DNA from: Piscicola geometra
Taxonomy: Eukaryota; Annelida; Clitellata; Hirudinida; Piscicolidae
Direction: 5' to 3'
NCBI GenBank assembly: GCA_943735955.1
Contig: OX030956.1
Coordinates: 4,802,912 to 4,866,911, forward strand
Length of the DNA: 64,000 nucleotides
This document shows, in pieces, positions 1 to 11,099 of the stretch. The notes under the pieces are model-generated. The model saw nothing but the letters and a program-made list of their open reading frames with translations, had not been told where the DNA came from and did not search any database. Position numbers and translations under genes: made by a program. How positions within the stretch are numbered: the first letter of the stretch is position 1; each line of letters begins with the position of its first letter.

Positions 1-2886
1 CATATTTCTGAGAAAATCAAAGACTTCCAGATTTTTCTAATCTTGTTAATGCTTATATCAGTTTCGATAGAGGCGAAGCCTGAAAACACCATTGTCTACT
101 CGACTCTTGAGAAGCAGCCCATCCGAACCTTCGTAGGAAATGTCCTCGCCGACTCGAATGTCACGAGCCGACTCAAAGATATTTCTCGCATCCACTTCAG
201 AATCAAACATGACAACGACTACTTCAGCATTGGAGAGAAGGATGGCAAGTTGTTCACCAACCAGCTTCTCGACAGGGAGCAGTTGTGCGCTTTTTCCCCG
301 GAAAACTGTCATCTCGACTTCGAAGTGGTGATCAAAACTAGTCACTCTAGCCAACTCCTCTTCAAAGTTGTTGTCAAGATCGTCGACATAAACGACCACG
401 CACCAAGGTTCCGAGATGAGAGGTTCTTCATCAGCGTGCCTGAAACTGCCCAGGTAGGCAGCTCCTACGCCATTCCAACCGCTGTTGACCTCGACTACGG
501 AGTCAATGACATCCAAGAGTATCACATTTCTGGAGAAACTGAAAAGTTCAAACTTTTGATCTCCAACGACAACAATGATGAAAAAGAAATTAGACTTGAG
601 TTGGTTGGAGAGTTGGACCGGGAAAAGAAGGATTCTTACTCGATCATGGTGACCGCCATCGACGGAGGAGAGCCGCATCTCTCAGGCTCCATCCTGGTGA
701 ACGTGAGTGTTGCCGACGTCAACGACAACAGCCCCTCCTTCACCAAGTCTCTCTACTACAAAGAAGTGCCCGAAAACATTCCGGTCGGAAGCATGGTGTT
801 GAAGGTGAGTGCCACTGATGCTGATGCCGATGCAAACGGACAAGTCACATACAGCTTTTCTGATCAAACCGCCAAAAGTTATGGAAATGTGTTCCGAATT
901 GAACCGTCTACAGGACAAATATTCACGAAAGATAACTTGGATTACGAACTGAACAAGTCTTACTCACTAACAGTTCAGGCGATAGATGGGGGAATTGGTT
1001 CGTTGCCGATGTTTGCAAAAGCTGTCATCAACGTTACAGACATCAACGACAATAAGCCAGAGATTGAAGTGAACGTATGGACTGACACTGGAGTTCCTGG
1101 CGTGAATGAAAACGCAAAAGCTGGCCAGGTAGTGGCGCAGATTAGTGTGAGAGACAGGGACCACAACGAAGAACAAGAAGTGCAATGCTCCATCGACAAC
1201 AACAGAGAATTCACTCTTGTACCCTTCGATAAAAATGCTTACAAGTTAGACACAAATATAGCGTTTGATCGAGAAAAGGCTTCTTCATACAAAATAACAA
1301 TAACCTGTCGAGACTCTGGAAGTCCGGTTCTGGAAAGTTTCAAAGAAATAGAAGTTGATATAATTGATGAAAATGATAACACCCCCGTTCTCACTTCTCC
1401 AAACAATTTTACTTTTTATGTTTACGAAAACAATAAACTCAATTCGTTCATCACTAAAGTCAACGCGACAGATCTAGACAGCGGAGTCAATTCAGCTTTG
1501 CATTATTCCTTGAAAGAAATTCCAGAATCAGAAAAAAAAGTTTTAAATATAGACCCAGTTCTTGGAAAAATAACTGCGAACATAATTTTTGATTACGAAA
1601 AACAAACCAGCTACAAATTCAAACTGGCAGTTTCAGATGGTGGTAAAAGTCCACGAACAGCAACGGCAACGTTGACTCTCAACATCTTAGACGTGAATGA
1701 CGGAAAACCTAAGTTTGAAAAGCCGTCCTATTACTTGAGCGTTCCAGAGAACAATCCAATAGGCTCTGTGATCGGGTATGTGAATGCATCAGACGATGAC
1801 GCCAGTGAAGCTTTCAACAACGTAAAATACCGTATCGAGTCTTTTGACGATGCTTTTGAAATAGACGAAATAACTGGAGAAATAAAGAATTTAAAACGCC
1901 TTGACCGTGAAGATCAAGCCCTGTACAAGTTCCAAGTGGTAGCTTTCAACCCAGGCCTTCTGAAGGTCGAATCGAGGGTGAACGTGACAGTCTACGTCGA
2001 CGACATCAACGACAACGCTCCACTGTTTGTCGTGCCAAACAACGATGGGGAAAAGGTGATCCAGATTTCAGCAGACTCTAAGCCAAACACTCTGGTGACC
2101 AGACTGATTGCAACAGACGATGACATAGGCGCCAATGCAGAACTGGTTTTCACCATCTCGAACGGCAACGTTGACAACTCCTTCAGCATCGACCCGACCA
2201 CTGGAGTGATCACTGTGGCCAAGAGTCTTAGAACGCCAGACAACCACGACAGACTGCACCGCTTGGTCATCAGTGTTTCTGACCTAGGCAACCCCTCCCT
2301 GATGACCGTCGCTGACTTGGACATTCTGGTCAACCATTCTATCAGTCTCTTCAACAAAGAGGATTCCGCTATGGCACTCAGCAACAAGTTGTCAGACAAA
2401 CACGTACTGCTCTTGGTTGCAATCGTGGGTGTTGCAGTGCTTCTGATTGTGTGCTTCGTGCTGTTGATAATCTGTGTGAACAGAAGGCGAAGGAGGAAGA
2501 GAAACGAGAGAGGTAAGTACTTGGTGACCAGGGTGGTTGACGCTTACGAAAGTGAGTCGCAAGGCAAGTCTTGCAGATCTCCAGCGTGCCATCAGAACAA
2601 CCACAGCACCTCGACGATGGACTGTCAGAAGCTGGGAGTTGGCAGTAGTTCGGTGACAGTGGACACTTCGTCTATCAAGTCAGAGTGCAACTGCAACAAT
2701 CGAACCAACTCCATTCCACCTCCACCTCCTCCAAACATCATGAGTCCCTTATGCAGGGATGAGGATGATGAAGACATCGAAGTTTGTAGGCTGCATGAAC
2801 CTAATATGGCAATGATGGCAACCTCCTGGGATCCCAACCAAAACATGAGAATTACGCCGGTCTGTTTTTCTGCACTTTTGACATAG
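1..2886 (+). CDS. Protocadherin-like cadherin, 5' partial, read-through (short-tail) form
   Basis: Calcium-dependent adhesion receptor of the plasma membrane. The frame is open from base 1, and no in-frame ATG precedes the hydrophobic stretch at about 25-66 (FLILLMLISVS), which looks like a signal peptide, so the true start lies upstream. Numbering codons from base 1, about seven cadherin repeats follow. Six end in calcium-binding linkers: DINDHAP (about 130), DVNDNSP (240), DINDNKP (348), DENDNTP (457), DVNDGKP (565, with the second N lost) and DINDNAP (669). LDRE/LDYE-type motifs recur within repeats. One transmembrane helix (about 802-826) is followed by a basic stop-transfer RRRRRK and a tail of about 130 residues with a six-proline run and an acidic DEDDED patch. 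The intronless ectodomain is typical of protocadherins. The stop is at 2884-2886 and an AATAAA lies at 2895-2900, so this form can end here. A consensus splice donor inside the tail at 2513 points to a second isoform. Confidence 0.9.
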   Translation, partial: HISEKIKDFQIFLILLMLISVSIEAKPENTIVYSTLEKQPIRTFVGNVLADSNVTSRLKDISRIHFRIKHDNDYFSIGEKDGKLFTNQLLDREQLCAFSPENCHLDFEVVIKTSHSSQLLFKVVVKIVDINDHAPRFRDERFFISVPETAQVGSSYAIPTAVDLDYGVNDIQEYHISGETEKFKLLISNDNNDEKEIRLELVGELDREKKDSYSIMVTAIDGGEPHLSGSILVNVSVADVNDNSPSFTKSLYYKEVPENIPVGSMVLKVSATDADADANGQVTYSFSDQTAKSYGNVFRIEPSTGQIFTKDNLDYELNKSYSLTVQAIDGGIGSLPMFAKAVINVTDINDNKPEIEVNVWTDTGVPGVNENAKAGQVVAQISVRDRDHNEEQEVQCSIDNNREFTLVPFDKNAYKLDTNIAFDREKASSYKITITCRDSGSPVLESFKEIEVDIIDENDNTPVLTSPNNFTFYVYENNKLNSFITKVNATDLDSGVNSALHYSLKEIPESEKKVLNIDPVLGKITANIIFDYEKQTSYKFKLAVSDGGKSPRTATATLTLNILDVNDGKPKFEKPSYYLSVPENNPIGSVIGYVNASDDDASEAFNNVKYRIESFDDAFEIDEITGEIKNLKRLDREDQALYKFQVVAFNPGLLKVESRVNVTVYVDDINDNAPLFVVPNNDGEKVIQISADSKPNTLVTRLIATDDDIGANAELVFTISNGNVDNSFSIDPTTGVITVAKSLRTPDNHDRLHRLVISVSDLGNPSLMTVADLDILVNHSISLFNKEDSAMALSNKLSDKHVLLLVAIVGVAVLLIVCFVLLIICVNRRRRRKRNERGKYLVTRVVDAYESESQGKSCRSPACHQNNHSTSTMDCQKLGVGSSSVTVDTSSIKSECNCNNRTNSIPPPPPPNIMSPLCRDEDDEDIEVCRLHEPNMAMMATSWDPNQNMRITPVCFSALLT

Positions 2887-3014
2887 TTTTACTCAATAAA
2901 TCCAATTTATAAAGTTTCATTTTATTTTATAATTTAAATTAATAAAACCAAATACAACTCATTTTAAAATACTTTTTATATATATAGTACTTCTGTATAA
3001 AGCCAACTTGAATA

Positions 3015-4254
3015 TTCCTTAGAGCTCCGACCCTCACAACATGCGTTGCAACTCGGCCACTTGCAGGGGCTTTGGACCTTCTCCCAGCTGCTGTCACCGT
3101 CCCCACCCAACCCCCCTTCCCTGCAACTTCTGCAGTCCTCACTCCAACTGCCACTCTCCACGAAACGCGTGTTTTCACCACCAAAAGGCCTCGCCTCACC
3201 ACCAAAGCACACACTACCCTCCCCCCTCGCACCAAACCCTTCACCAGCAACACACTCTCAACAACCGCAACAAGAGATCACTCTACTCTCCAGAGTCGAT
3301 TCCAGTATGACCGGTTCCAATAATTCTTATAATATTGATCGTTTTTATAGTATTTGAAAATAGTTTTGAAGTTGTTTTTATCAAATGAAGTTTCGCTATC
3401 TAGACTGCTCTTCTTCATTTCGATTTAATGATACCATGAGTGTTTTATAGCATTCCTGTTGTGAATCGATTGATACTTTTCTACCTTATCTGCAAAGGCG
3501 CCTATACATAGCAAAGAGTTGAAGATAATGCTTTTATCTTTTTAATTCACAAACACTTAGCAAAATAATTACCCTGTTTTATTTGGAACAACAAGGTTAT
3601 TATGTATATACATGTTGATACAAAATCACGGAAATTTCCAATTTTTTTAGGCAATTTTCATTTTTGCTATTAAATTTATCTAATTTATGCGTAAACATTT
3701 TTTTAAACTATAATTTCGAAAGTAAATTAGAAAAAAGAAGTTTTAATTTTGAAAGATTAATTTGACTTTATGCTTAATGTTTTAAGGAATGGCTTGCCTA
3801 ATTCTGTTACTTCCTTTTTTTCTAGGAAAATTAATTAAAATTTTTAAGAAAAGCTTTTGTTTATAAACGTAAAAGATAGTATTTTTTAACAGAAAAAGAC
3901 AGATCAAAATTAATCAAAATATATCATTCACCATCTAACCATTTAAAACATTTATTCCACTTGATAATGCCAGTTTCCAAGAATTTGATTTAGAAAAAAA
4001 TTTAAATTTTCAAATTTTAACAATTCTTAGAAAAGTGAAATATCATTCATTATTTGAATAGGCCTCATTCTTCCCACCAAACCCTTCAGTTGCAGCCAGT
4101 GACCAGAGTGGGTCACCACCACAGGGAGCAGGACATGGAGAGTGTGTGCTCCGGTTCGACGTGGACTGACAGCGGGAGAGGACCGAGTGAAGAAGATGAC
4201 CACGTCAAAAACGCCCGCATCGAAAACTACCTCCGTACCACGCAGGCCAACTAA
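3015..4254 (+). CDS. Alternative 3' exons of the protocadherin (spliced cytoplasmic tail)
   Basis: The best-supported piece is 4061-4254, preceded by an AG acceptor (TTTGAATAG) and ending in TAA. It encodes a tail containing ESVCSGSTWTDSGRGPSEED, a Ser/acidic block of the kind found in protocadherin cytoplasmic domains. The exon needs a phase-2 donor upstream. The GC-richer, Pro/Thr-rich segment at about 3017-3309 supplies one. If AGAG/GAGGTAAGT at 2513 (phase 1) joins CTCCGACC at about 3023, the frame stays open and reaches a phase-2 GT at about 3305-3317. This restores one continuous reading frame into 4061. A second reading of the middle exon in another frame is also possible, so its exact borders are uncertain. 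An AATAAA at 4597-4602 could end this transcript. I infer a long-tail isoform that replaces the tail read through at 2513. Confidence 0.6.
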
Positions 4255-7060
4255 CGGTGAGCGCACGAATGCATTAGTTGGATTGATGGGCGAACCAAAA
4301 TTCGAGATTTAGTTTTTCTCTACTTCATAATTCCTCGAGATTTGAAGCAGGATTTTTTAGTTTCTTAGGAATGTAAACTGGTTCGTGAATGAGTGAGGAT
4401 GAGAAATTGTATAGAAAAGTTGCTTGATGTCAGATGGATTTGATTAGGTTTATTAGTTCAGTTAGTGAGGTGTGGGTTCAAAAAAGCCTTAGTTTGGCGC
4501 ATGATTCATGGATCAAGATAACTCTCTGGAGAGGTATTAGCCCCCTTTTAACTTGAAAAAGTTTATTTTTCAAATTTTTTGTTTTAATTGAAAAACAATA
4601 AAAATTATTTTAATATAAATGTGTAAACAAGAAAACTAAAATTTTATAGTGAACATTTGAAATCTTTCACAAAAATAATGTTTTAAGATTTAATAAGCAA
4701 CAAACCACAAAAGTATTTGGTCTCATATCGATGTGGGTTTTGATACAACTTTCTTTTAATGCTTTAAAAATTCCATTGTGAATCTTGCGTGAGACCAGTC
4801 AATAACTCACTGAAATGAACAATTGAAACTTGGGAATTTAAATTTGTATCTCACATTTTTAATTGATATTATATTTTATATTTAGATTTTTCATTATTTC
4901 AATTATAAGAAGTTGTTTTTGATTTTATATATAATTTTGTTTTATAACAAAAACCTAAAAATAATTTCAAAGTTATTTTTTTTGAATTCTTTATAATTTT
5001 AAAATATTCTCAAACTCATTTTAACTTGAATTTTGTATTATTATATTTAATTTAATTATAACTTTTAAAATCATTTTATTTGCTCAAATAAAGTCAAACA
5101 ACTCTAAGCTTGAAAAAAATCAGTCAACAAGTTTTTTTAAATAATTTATTTTGATTTGTTCGTACTGTTTCAAACTACGGGCTGAAAAGTCATGATTACA
5201 TCGAAACAAACGTACATTTAAATATTTCAAAATTTATAAGATCAACTGTTCTAATATTTAAAAGTTTGTAAAAAAAACAGCATTTTACTATAAAAATTAC
5301 TTAAAACTTTTATATTAACTTCATTTGTTTAGTATCAATAAAAAATATAAATGTTTTCATGGAGTTGACGAACAAAAGGAGGTAGTTTATTACGTGGGAA
5401 CACTCTACTAAGCCTCCTTCTGGAGTCCATAATGCATTCATACATTGCAGGCAATAAGTTGTCTTGAATAGGGTGATGAATATGCTATTCCGAATTCCTT
5501 AATTTGTCAAGTCCAGTGGGGAAACTGTTGTGTTGAATTGTGTTGAATTTACGATAGGTCGTGCAATGTCCAAACCTTGCGAATTAATTATTTCTGGCTG
5601 ACCTAAGATATTGAATTTTAAATCGTCCGAAAATTTGGTTTACTTGTTTTGTAGCAAAGCTTGAAAAAACTTGAAAGAATTGTTATCAAAATAAGTTTCA
5701 TTAATCTTGCATGAAGGAAAAAGTGTATCTATGATTAGCAATATTTTTAATAAGTTACATACATTTTTATTTTGGAATATTATTTTCATAAAAATAGTTT
5801 TTCCAAGAAGATAATCAGCAAATTTGTTTATGTAAGCGTCACGTTAAGTATGCCGAGGTTTTATCTATTCTTATCGATATTTACCTCAGTAAGTGCATAT
5901 TAATAATATTATTATTGAGAAAAAAACGAATTATCAATGAAATCTCAAAAAATTTCTGTTTCCACCTATTTTATTTTTTCAATTTCGTATTAAAATATTT
6001 TTGAATCCCACATTTAGTTTATTACTTTCTGCGCCATCATATCAATTGCTTTCTTGCTATTTAACAAAAAGTCGTTTTGATACTTAATTTCTTCGGAAAA
6101 AACTTTTTTCCATTTTATTCCATTGGTTTATTGGACCAGTCCAATGGTCGATCTGATAGCTTTAATAAAACTATATTCACAGCCAAACAAAATTAGGTTT
6201 TTTTAGGTTTCACCCCTATTACTGACAGAGAGTTTGAATGAAAAGTCAAATTAGAGTTTCAAACAACCTGAGAAAAGCTTAAAGATATCTTTTGTTTGAA
6301 CAAGAGCCGTTCAATAGATTTAAACAAGCGTGTAATGTGAATTCCAAGTAACAAATGCCTGTTATCTTTGTTAAGACGTCAATCCTTGTTTTTACTCACT
6401 TCGTCTCTATTTCTTCAACCTTGCTATTATCTCTGTGTTTTCCAATACAATAATTCACTTTTGTTCATTATTTATTTGTTCTTCATCAGCTCTCTTCATT
6501 CTTCGTGATTATTCTTTCTTCATCGTTCAGTCATCAAGGCATCAGCAACTGCGGATTCTATAAATACTTCAGCATTTTTTCGCCTATTTTTTTCAAGTTC
6601 GACTTTGAATACTTTTTATAAATTTATTTTCATTTATCTTTTTTTTTGTTTCAAAAATCTTTATTTCTTCTGCTGTTCTATCTGGGCTTTTAGTTTATTC
6701 TATTTCTATAAATTTCAGTTGAAACTCTAATAAAATATCAGCTAAAAAAATTGTGTGAATGCTATTAGAAAATGAATTTGTAAAATGCATTTTCATTATT
6801 ATTTCATTTTAATGCTTTTGGTTCTTTTGGTCAATGGCTCGTTTCAGACCACACCAATAGGACATTGTTTTTCAGAATTCACAAATTTGATTCCCAGTTT
6901 AATGACACACTGTAACACTCATCTAATCGCTACAAGTGCACTTTTATTCTGACTTATTCACTAAGAATTTAAATGTTTTAATACAACAGGCAAGTATAGA
7001 TTGTAATCGGTGAATACTGAGTTATGTCGAATACCGGATTTAATTTCCTAACGAACAGAA
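4255..7060. other. Intergenic, AT-rich
   Basis: Apart from the probable 3' UTR and AATAAA at 4597 of the upstream gene, this stretch shows only short open frames, homopolymer runs and AT-rich sequence. No gene, RNA or ordered repeat was recognised. Confidence 0.6.
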
Positions 7061-7189
7061 TTGTTTGAACTAACTGTTTTTCCTCTATTTTTATTTATTA
7101 TGGTGATGCACTACATACATGAATTTTTTGCGAAAATGTATACAAATCATTTATTCGAAGAAAACGAACGAGGAAAAACTCAAACGAAC

Positions 7190-7700
7190 CACGCAGCCAG
7201 AAGCAAGCAACTTGTCATTGCGTCGCACAAAACGTTTACCTGATAGTGTTAACGACCTCGTTTTTGCAGATGATATCTTCTTACTTGAGAACGGCTTTTC
7301 AAAAAACCAAGCCCAGCACAAGATGCTTTGCGACTTAGTGCACGTACAATTTGACTAGAAATCGATGTTTTAAAAGACGAACAGATGCGTCTTAATCAAC
7401 CAGGTCTTTCTCTTTCGCCACCAGCTGCAAAGCTTTCCACCGATGACCATTGCATCGTGGAAGACTTTCAATACTTTGGATCCTGTTTTGAATTAATTGA
7501 TTTCGATTTTTGGTTTTGAATGGTTCTCTTATCGGCAGTTTTTACAAATCTACAAAAGATTCTGCGCTCGCTTATGTTGAAAAGGGATCTCCAGGTTTGC
7601 ATATTTTAAGCCACTTTTATCTTTATTTTGTTCTATGGATGCGAATCAAGGTTGTACAATTATCAATATCTTTATTTAAAAAAACATTTTTGAAAACTTT
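7190..7700 (+). pseudogene. Decayed non-LTR retrotransposon reverse transcriptase fragment
   Basis: Around 7240-7300 the frame reads DSVNDLVFADDIFLLEN, which matches the catalytic C motif (F/Y-ADD) of non-LTR reverse transcriptases. After an in-frame stop and a frame change, 7375-7490 reads QMRLNQPGLSLSPPAA, then VEDFQYFGSCF, the usual post-catalytic V-D/E-x-F-x-Y-L/F-GS block. Further frame changes reach LFYGCES at about 7630-7650, the thumb-region motif LLYGCESW. Stops and frameshifts throughout make this a non-functional relic. Neither element end nor target-site duplication was identified. Confidence 0.75.
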
Positions 7701-8464
7701 GTATGAATCATATTTAGGAATTCCTTTATGAAGATGAAAATTTACTTTATTGAAGCATGTGATGCAACAGACGAAACTAATTTATTACCACTTTATGAAG
7801 TTTTAAAACTTTTCTATCGAATACGAATCGAATACCTTTCATCTATTTGATTCCGAATTGAATATGAATCGAATATTCGGCATATTTAGAGAGAAAAGTA
7901 TTATACATGTGTCTGTTTAAATTGTTCGAAATGAAAGATCTTAGGTTATAGGTAGCCATTCCGAAGGGTTTATTTGTTTTTTGGCAAATCATTATTTATT
8001 ACCTTTTTTATGTTCTTTTATATTTTAATTTTATAACATTTTTTAACTTATATTTATGTAAATGTAAACATTTTTATAATATTTTACTATTTTAAATAAG
8101 GGAGAAAACGTATTCTTACATTATTAATCATGATGCCTCTACGTAGTTGCAACAATGAAATACAATTTTCCGAATAAGCTGCTTACTGTGCATTCATTTT
8201 TGTACATAAAAAAACTTGTGAAAAATATTTTTAAAAGCTTTATTAAAAATATTTATATTTTATAGCGTCCATTTGAATATTAAATTTAATCTTTCATGCT
8301 TTATGAATAATGAAGTCAGGCGTATGGAGCACATTTTGACTTAGTGTCTTTGAAAGAAATGCCGAAACTCAACAAAAAGCACCATAAAGAATAGAGCAAG
8401 AACCCCTTCTTTGTCCCCATCATTATTTATTGTAGGCGTATTATTTAATAACATTAATAACTTT

Positions 8465-8850
8465 TATTAAAGGTATATTTTTTTGAAAGTATATTATTTA
8501 TTAAAAGTATTTTTTTAAAGTATATTTTTTGTTAAAAGTATATTTTTTGTTAAAAGTATATTATTTGTTAAAATTATATTATTTATTGAAAGTGTATTAT
8601 TCATTAAAGGTATATTATTTATTAAAATTATATTATTTGTACAAAATATATTATTTGTACAAAATATATTATTTGTACAAAATATATTATTTGTACAAAA
8701 TATATTATTTGTACAAAATATATTATTTGTACAAAATATATTATTTGTACAAAATATATTATTTGTACAAAATATATTATTTGTACAAAATATATTATTT
8801 GTACAAAATATATTATTTGTACAAAATATATTATTTGTACAAAATATATA
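8465..8850 (+). repeat. 18-bp tandem array (12 exact units) with a degenerate lead-in
   Basis: From 8633 to 8848 the unit TTATTTGTACAAAATATA repeats 12 times without visible change. The preceding bases 8465-8632 are a looser run of TTAAAAGTATATT-like units of about 15-16 bp, as if the array grew from diverged seed copies. The 18-bp period keeps both strands open in some frames, which explains the apparent open frames here; no coding role is suggested. Confidence 0.9.
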
Positions 8851-9071
8851 ATTTATTAAGAAACTCGAACATACAGAATTTTTCAGCTCGTGGCTCGGGC
8901 ATTCATCAACTAGAGGCACAATATTCAACGAAGCTTCCCGAGCGCCACACGGTCATCTCCGTTGAACACCCTCCCCCGTCATTAAATCGTTCTTTTACGT
9001 TTGTTTATACATCGAGAACAATGAATACTCATCGAGATTAACTGCGCGCAACACTTTAAAGGAAAGACTAA

Positions 9072-9652
9072 ATGCATGAAGGATGCATGGAGGATGCATG
9101 GAGGGTGCATGGAGGATGCATGGATGATGCATGGATGATGCATGGAGGGTGCATGGAGGATGCATGGATGATGCATGGAGGATGCATGGATGATAAATGG
9201 AGGGTGCATGGAGGATGCATGGAGGATGCATGGAGGATGCATGGAGGATGCATGGAGGATGCATGGAGGATGCATGGAGGATGCATGGAGGGTGCATGGA
9301 GGGTGCATGGAGGATGCATGGAGGGTGCATGGAGGATGCATGGAGGATGCATGGAGGGTGCATGGAGGATGCATGGATGATAAATGGAGGATGCATGGAT
9401 GATAAATGGAGGGTGCATGGAGGATGCATGGAGGATGCATGGAGGATGCATGGAGGATGCATTGAGGATGCATGGAGGGTGCATGGAGGATGCATGGAGG
9501 ATGCATTGAGGATGCATGGAGGGTGCATGGAGGATGCATGGAGGATGCATGGAGGATGCATGGAGGATGCATGGAGGATGCATGGAGGATGCATGGAGGA
9601 TGCATGGAGGATGCATGGAGGATGCATGGAGGGTGCATTGAGAATTTGTGGA
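9072..9652 (+). repeat. 11-bp minisatellite, unit GGATGCATGGA, about 52 copies
   Basis: The unit ATGGAGGATGC repeats about 52 times. Single-base variants include GGGTGC for GGATGC, a GATGATAAATGGA block and ATTGAGG, and the variants are interspersed, consistent with slippage or unequal exchange. Because 11 is not a multiple of 3 and the unit lacks stop codons, all three frames on both strands stay open for long distances. That produces spurious Met-His/Cys-rich open frames, not genes. Confidence 0.95.
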
Positions 9653-9659
9653 GAGTGTA

Positions 9660-10870
9660 TGGAAGTGTGCAGTTTTGAATTTGTTGACTGCAGCAACAAG
9701 TAGGCGATGTCCCAATAGTGAGAGTATTACAAGCCTTATTGCTTTTCCATTCAAACTGCCTTTCGCAAATGTGCGTGCGTGTGTTTTCTTGATTGTATGT
9801 TTCTGTATTTGTGCATGTTTTCTTGTTGATATGTATGTGTGTACGTGTGTTTTTTTACGTATCTGTGTGTCTGAGACGTGGATTGAGGCGATGTGGAAGC
9901 AATATCGATCGGTGGAGTTGCATGCCTGATTTGCAAGGATCGATGCAGCCCCATTTGTTCTTGCTTCTTTTCCTTGACTTTTTCTTTTCTTATCTCGCTT
10001 CCTTTTAAATGTTCCTTTCTTGCTATCTCCTCCTATGTATCATTGCTTTTTCGATGTGTTTTATTCTCCCGCTCTTAACGACTGTATCTTTTTTGTTTCT
10101 CAACATTCCAATTTTTTTGTGTAAATTAGTTTTTTGTGAATATAGATCCTTTTACAATATTTTTTTTTCTTTTTGCATACAACTGGATACGTATTTGAAA
10201 GATAATCACTTATATAGATAGGGCAGAAGGAATAAAATACAAGAAAGTTTCATCATCAAACAATTCTTATTAATATTTTTTGTTGAATCTTTTTGCTTTT
10301 AGAATCTTTTCAGTACTTCAAGTGAGACTTTTAGAGTCAATATTGTTGCAATATTCCTCTAGGTTAAAAAAATATTATTTAAATGGATTCATTCATTTTA
10401 AATAATTTTTGAACTAACAATTTTTATTTTTTAAATTTTAAAATTTTAAAATACTTTGAAAACATTACCAAACCACTAAAAGATTTTTTTCTATCAAAAC
10501 ATAACTGAGTTTTGTTTTTCCTTACAATTAATACTTTTGAATTAGTTTTTTTACTTAATTAAAATTATTTATTTATACTATTTTATTTTATAAATGAAAA
10601 TAGTTTTTCCTTTAATGAAACGTAGACGCAAAAAGCACTTAACGAAACAATTAAATTTTGAGAACGTCTAAGAACCCGCATGATTAAATTCATAAGTTGA
10701 AAAAAGGAATTAAAAAATTTTTAAGTTGATAAGACTATCACGTTTCCAAGATTTAAAAAACTATTATTCAAATGTCTTTTTTAAAAAGAGATATCCCTTT
10801 ATTTCTACTTCATCTTCCCCCTCTTCCTCCCCCCCAGACCACCGAAGCAGTCGTTTGCGAAACTTCCATG
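9660..10870. other. Intergenic, TG-rich then AT-rich
   Basis: Short GT-rich tracts occur at about 9770-9875, followed by AT-rich unique sequence. No supported gene or RNA was seen. Confidence 0.5.
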
Positions 10871-10875
10871 ACAAG

Positions 10876-11090
10876 CATCCCTCCATCAACCCTCCATCAA
10901 CCCTCTATCAACCCTCCATCAACCCTCCATCAACCCTCCATCAACCCTCCATCAACCCTCCATCAACCCTCCATCAACCCTCCATCAACCCTCCATCAAC
11001 CCTCTATCAACCCTCCATCAACCCTCCATCAACCCTCCATCAACCCTCCATCAACCCTCCATCAACCCTCCATCAACCCTCCATTCAGCC
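10876..11090 (+). repeat. 11-bp minisatellite, unit CCCTCCATCAA, about 19 copies
   Basis: Units of CATCAACCCTC run almost without change, with two CTCTATCAA variants, and end at CCATTCAGCCTCC. The period equals that of the 9.1-9.65 kb array, and on the opposite strand the units share the core ATGGAGG. Confidence 0.95.
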
Positions 11091-11099
11091 TCCTCTTTT

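Noticed and set aside
8982..9754. Long His/Ser/Pro/Cys-rich open frames on both strands over the 9-kb array
   Set aside because: They are open in every frame because the 11-bp unit lacks stop codons; no start context, splice signal or non-repeat coding sequence supports them.
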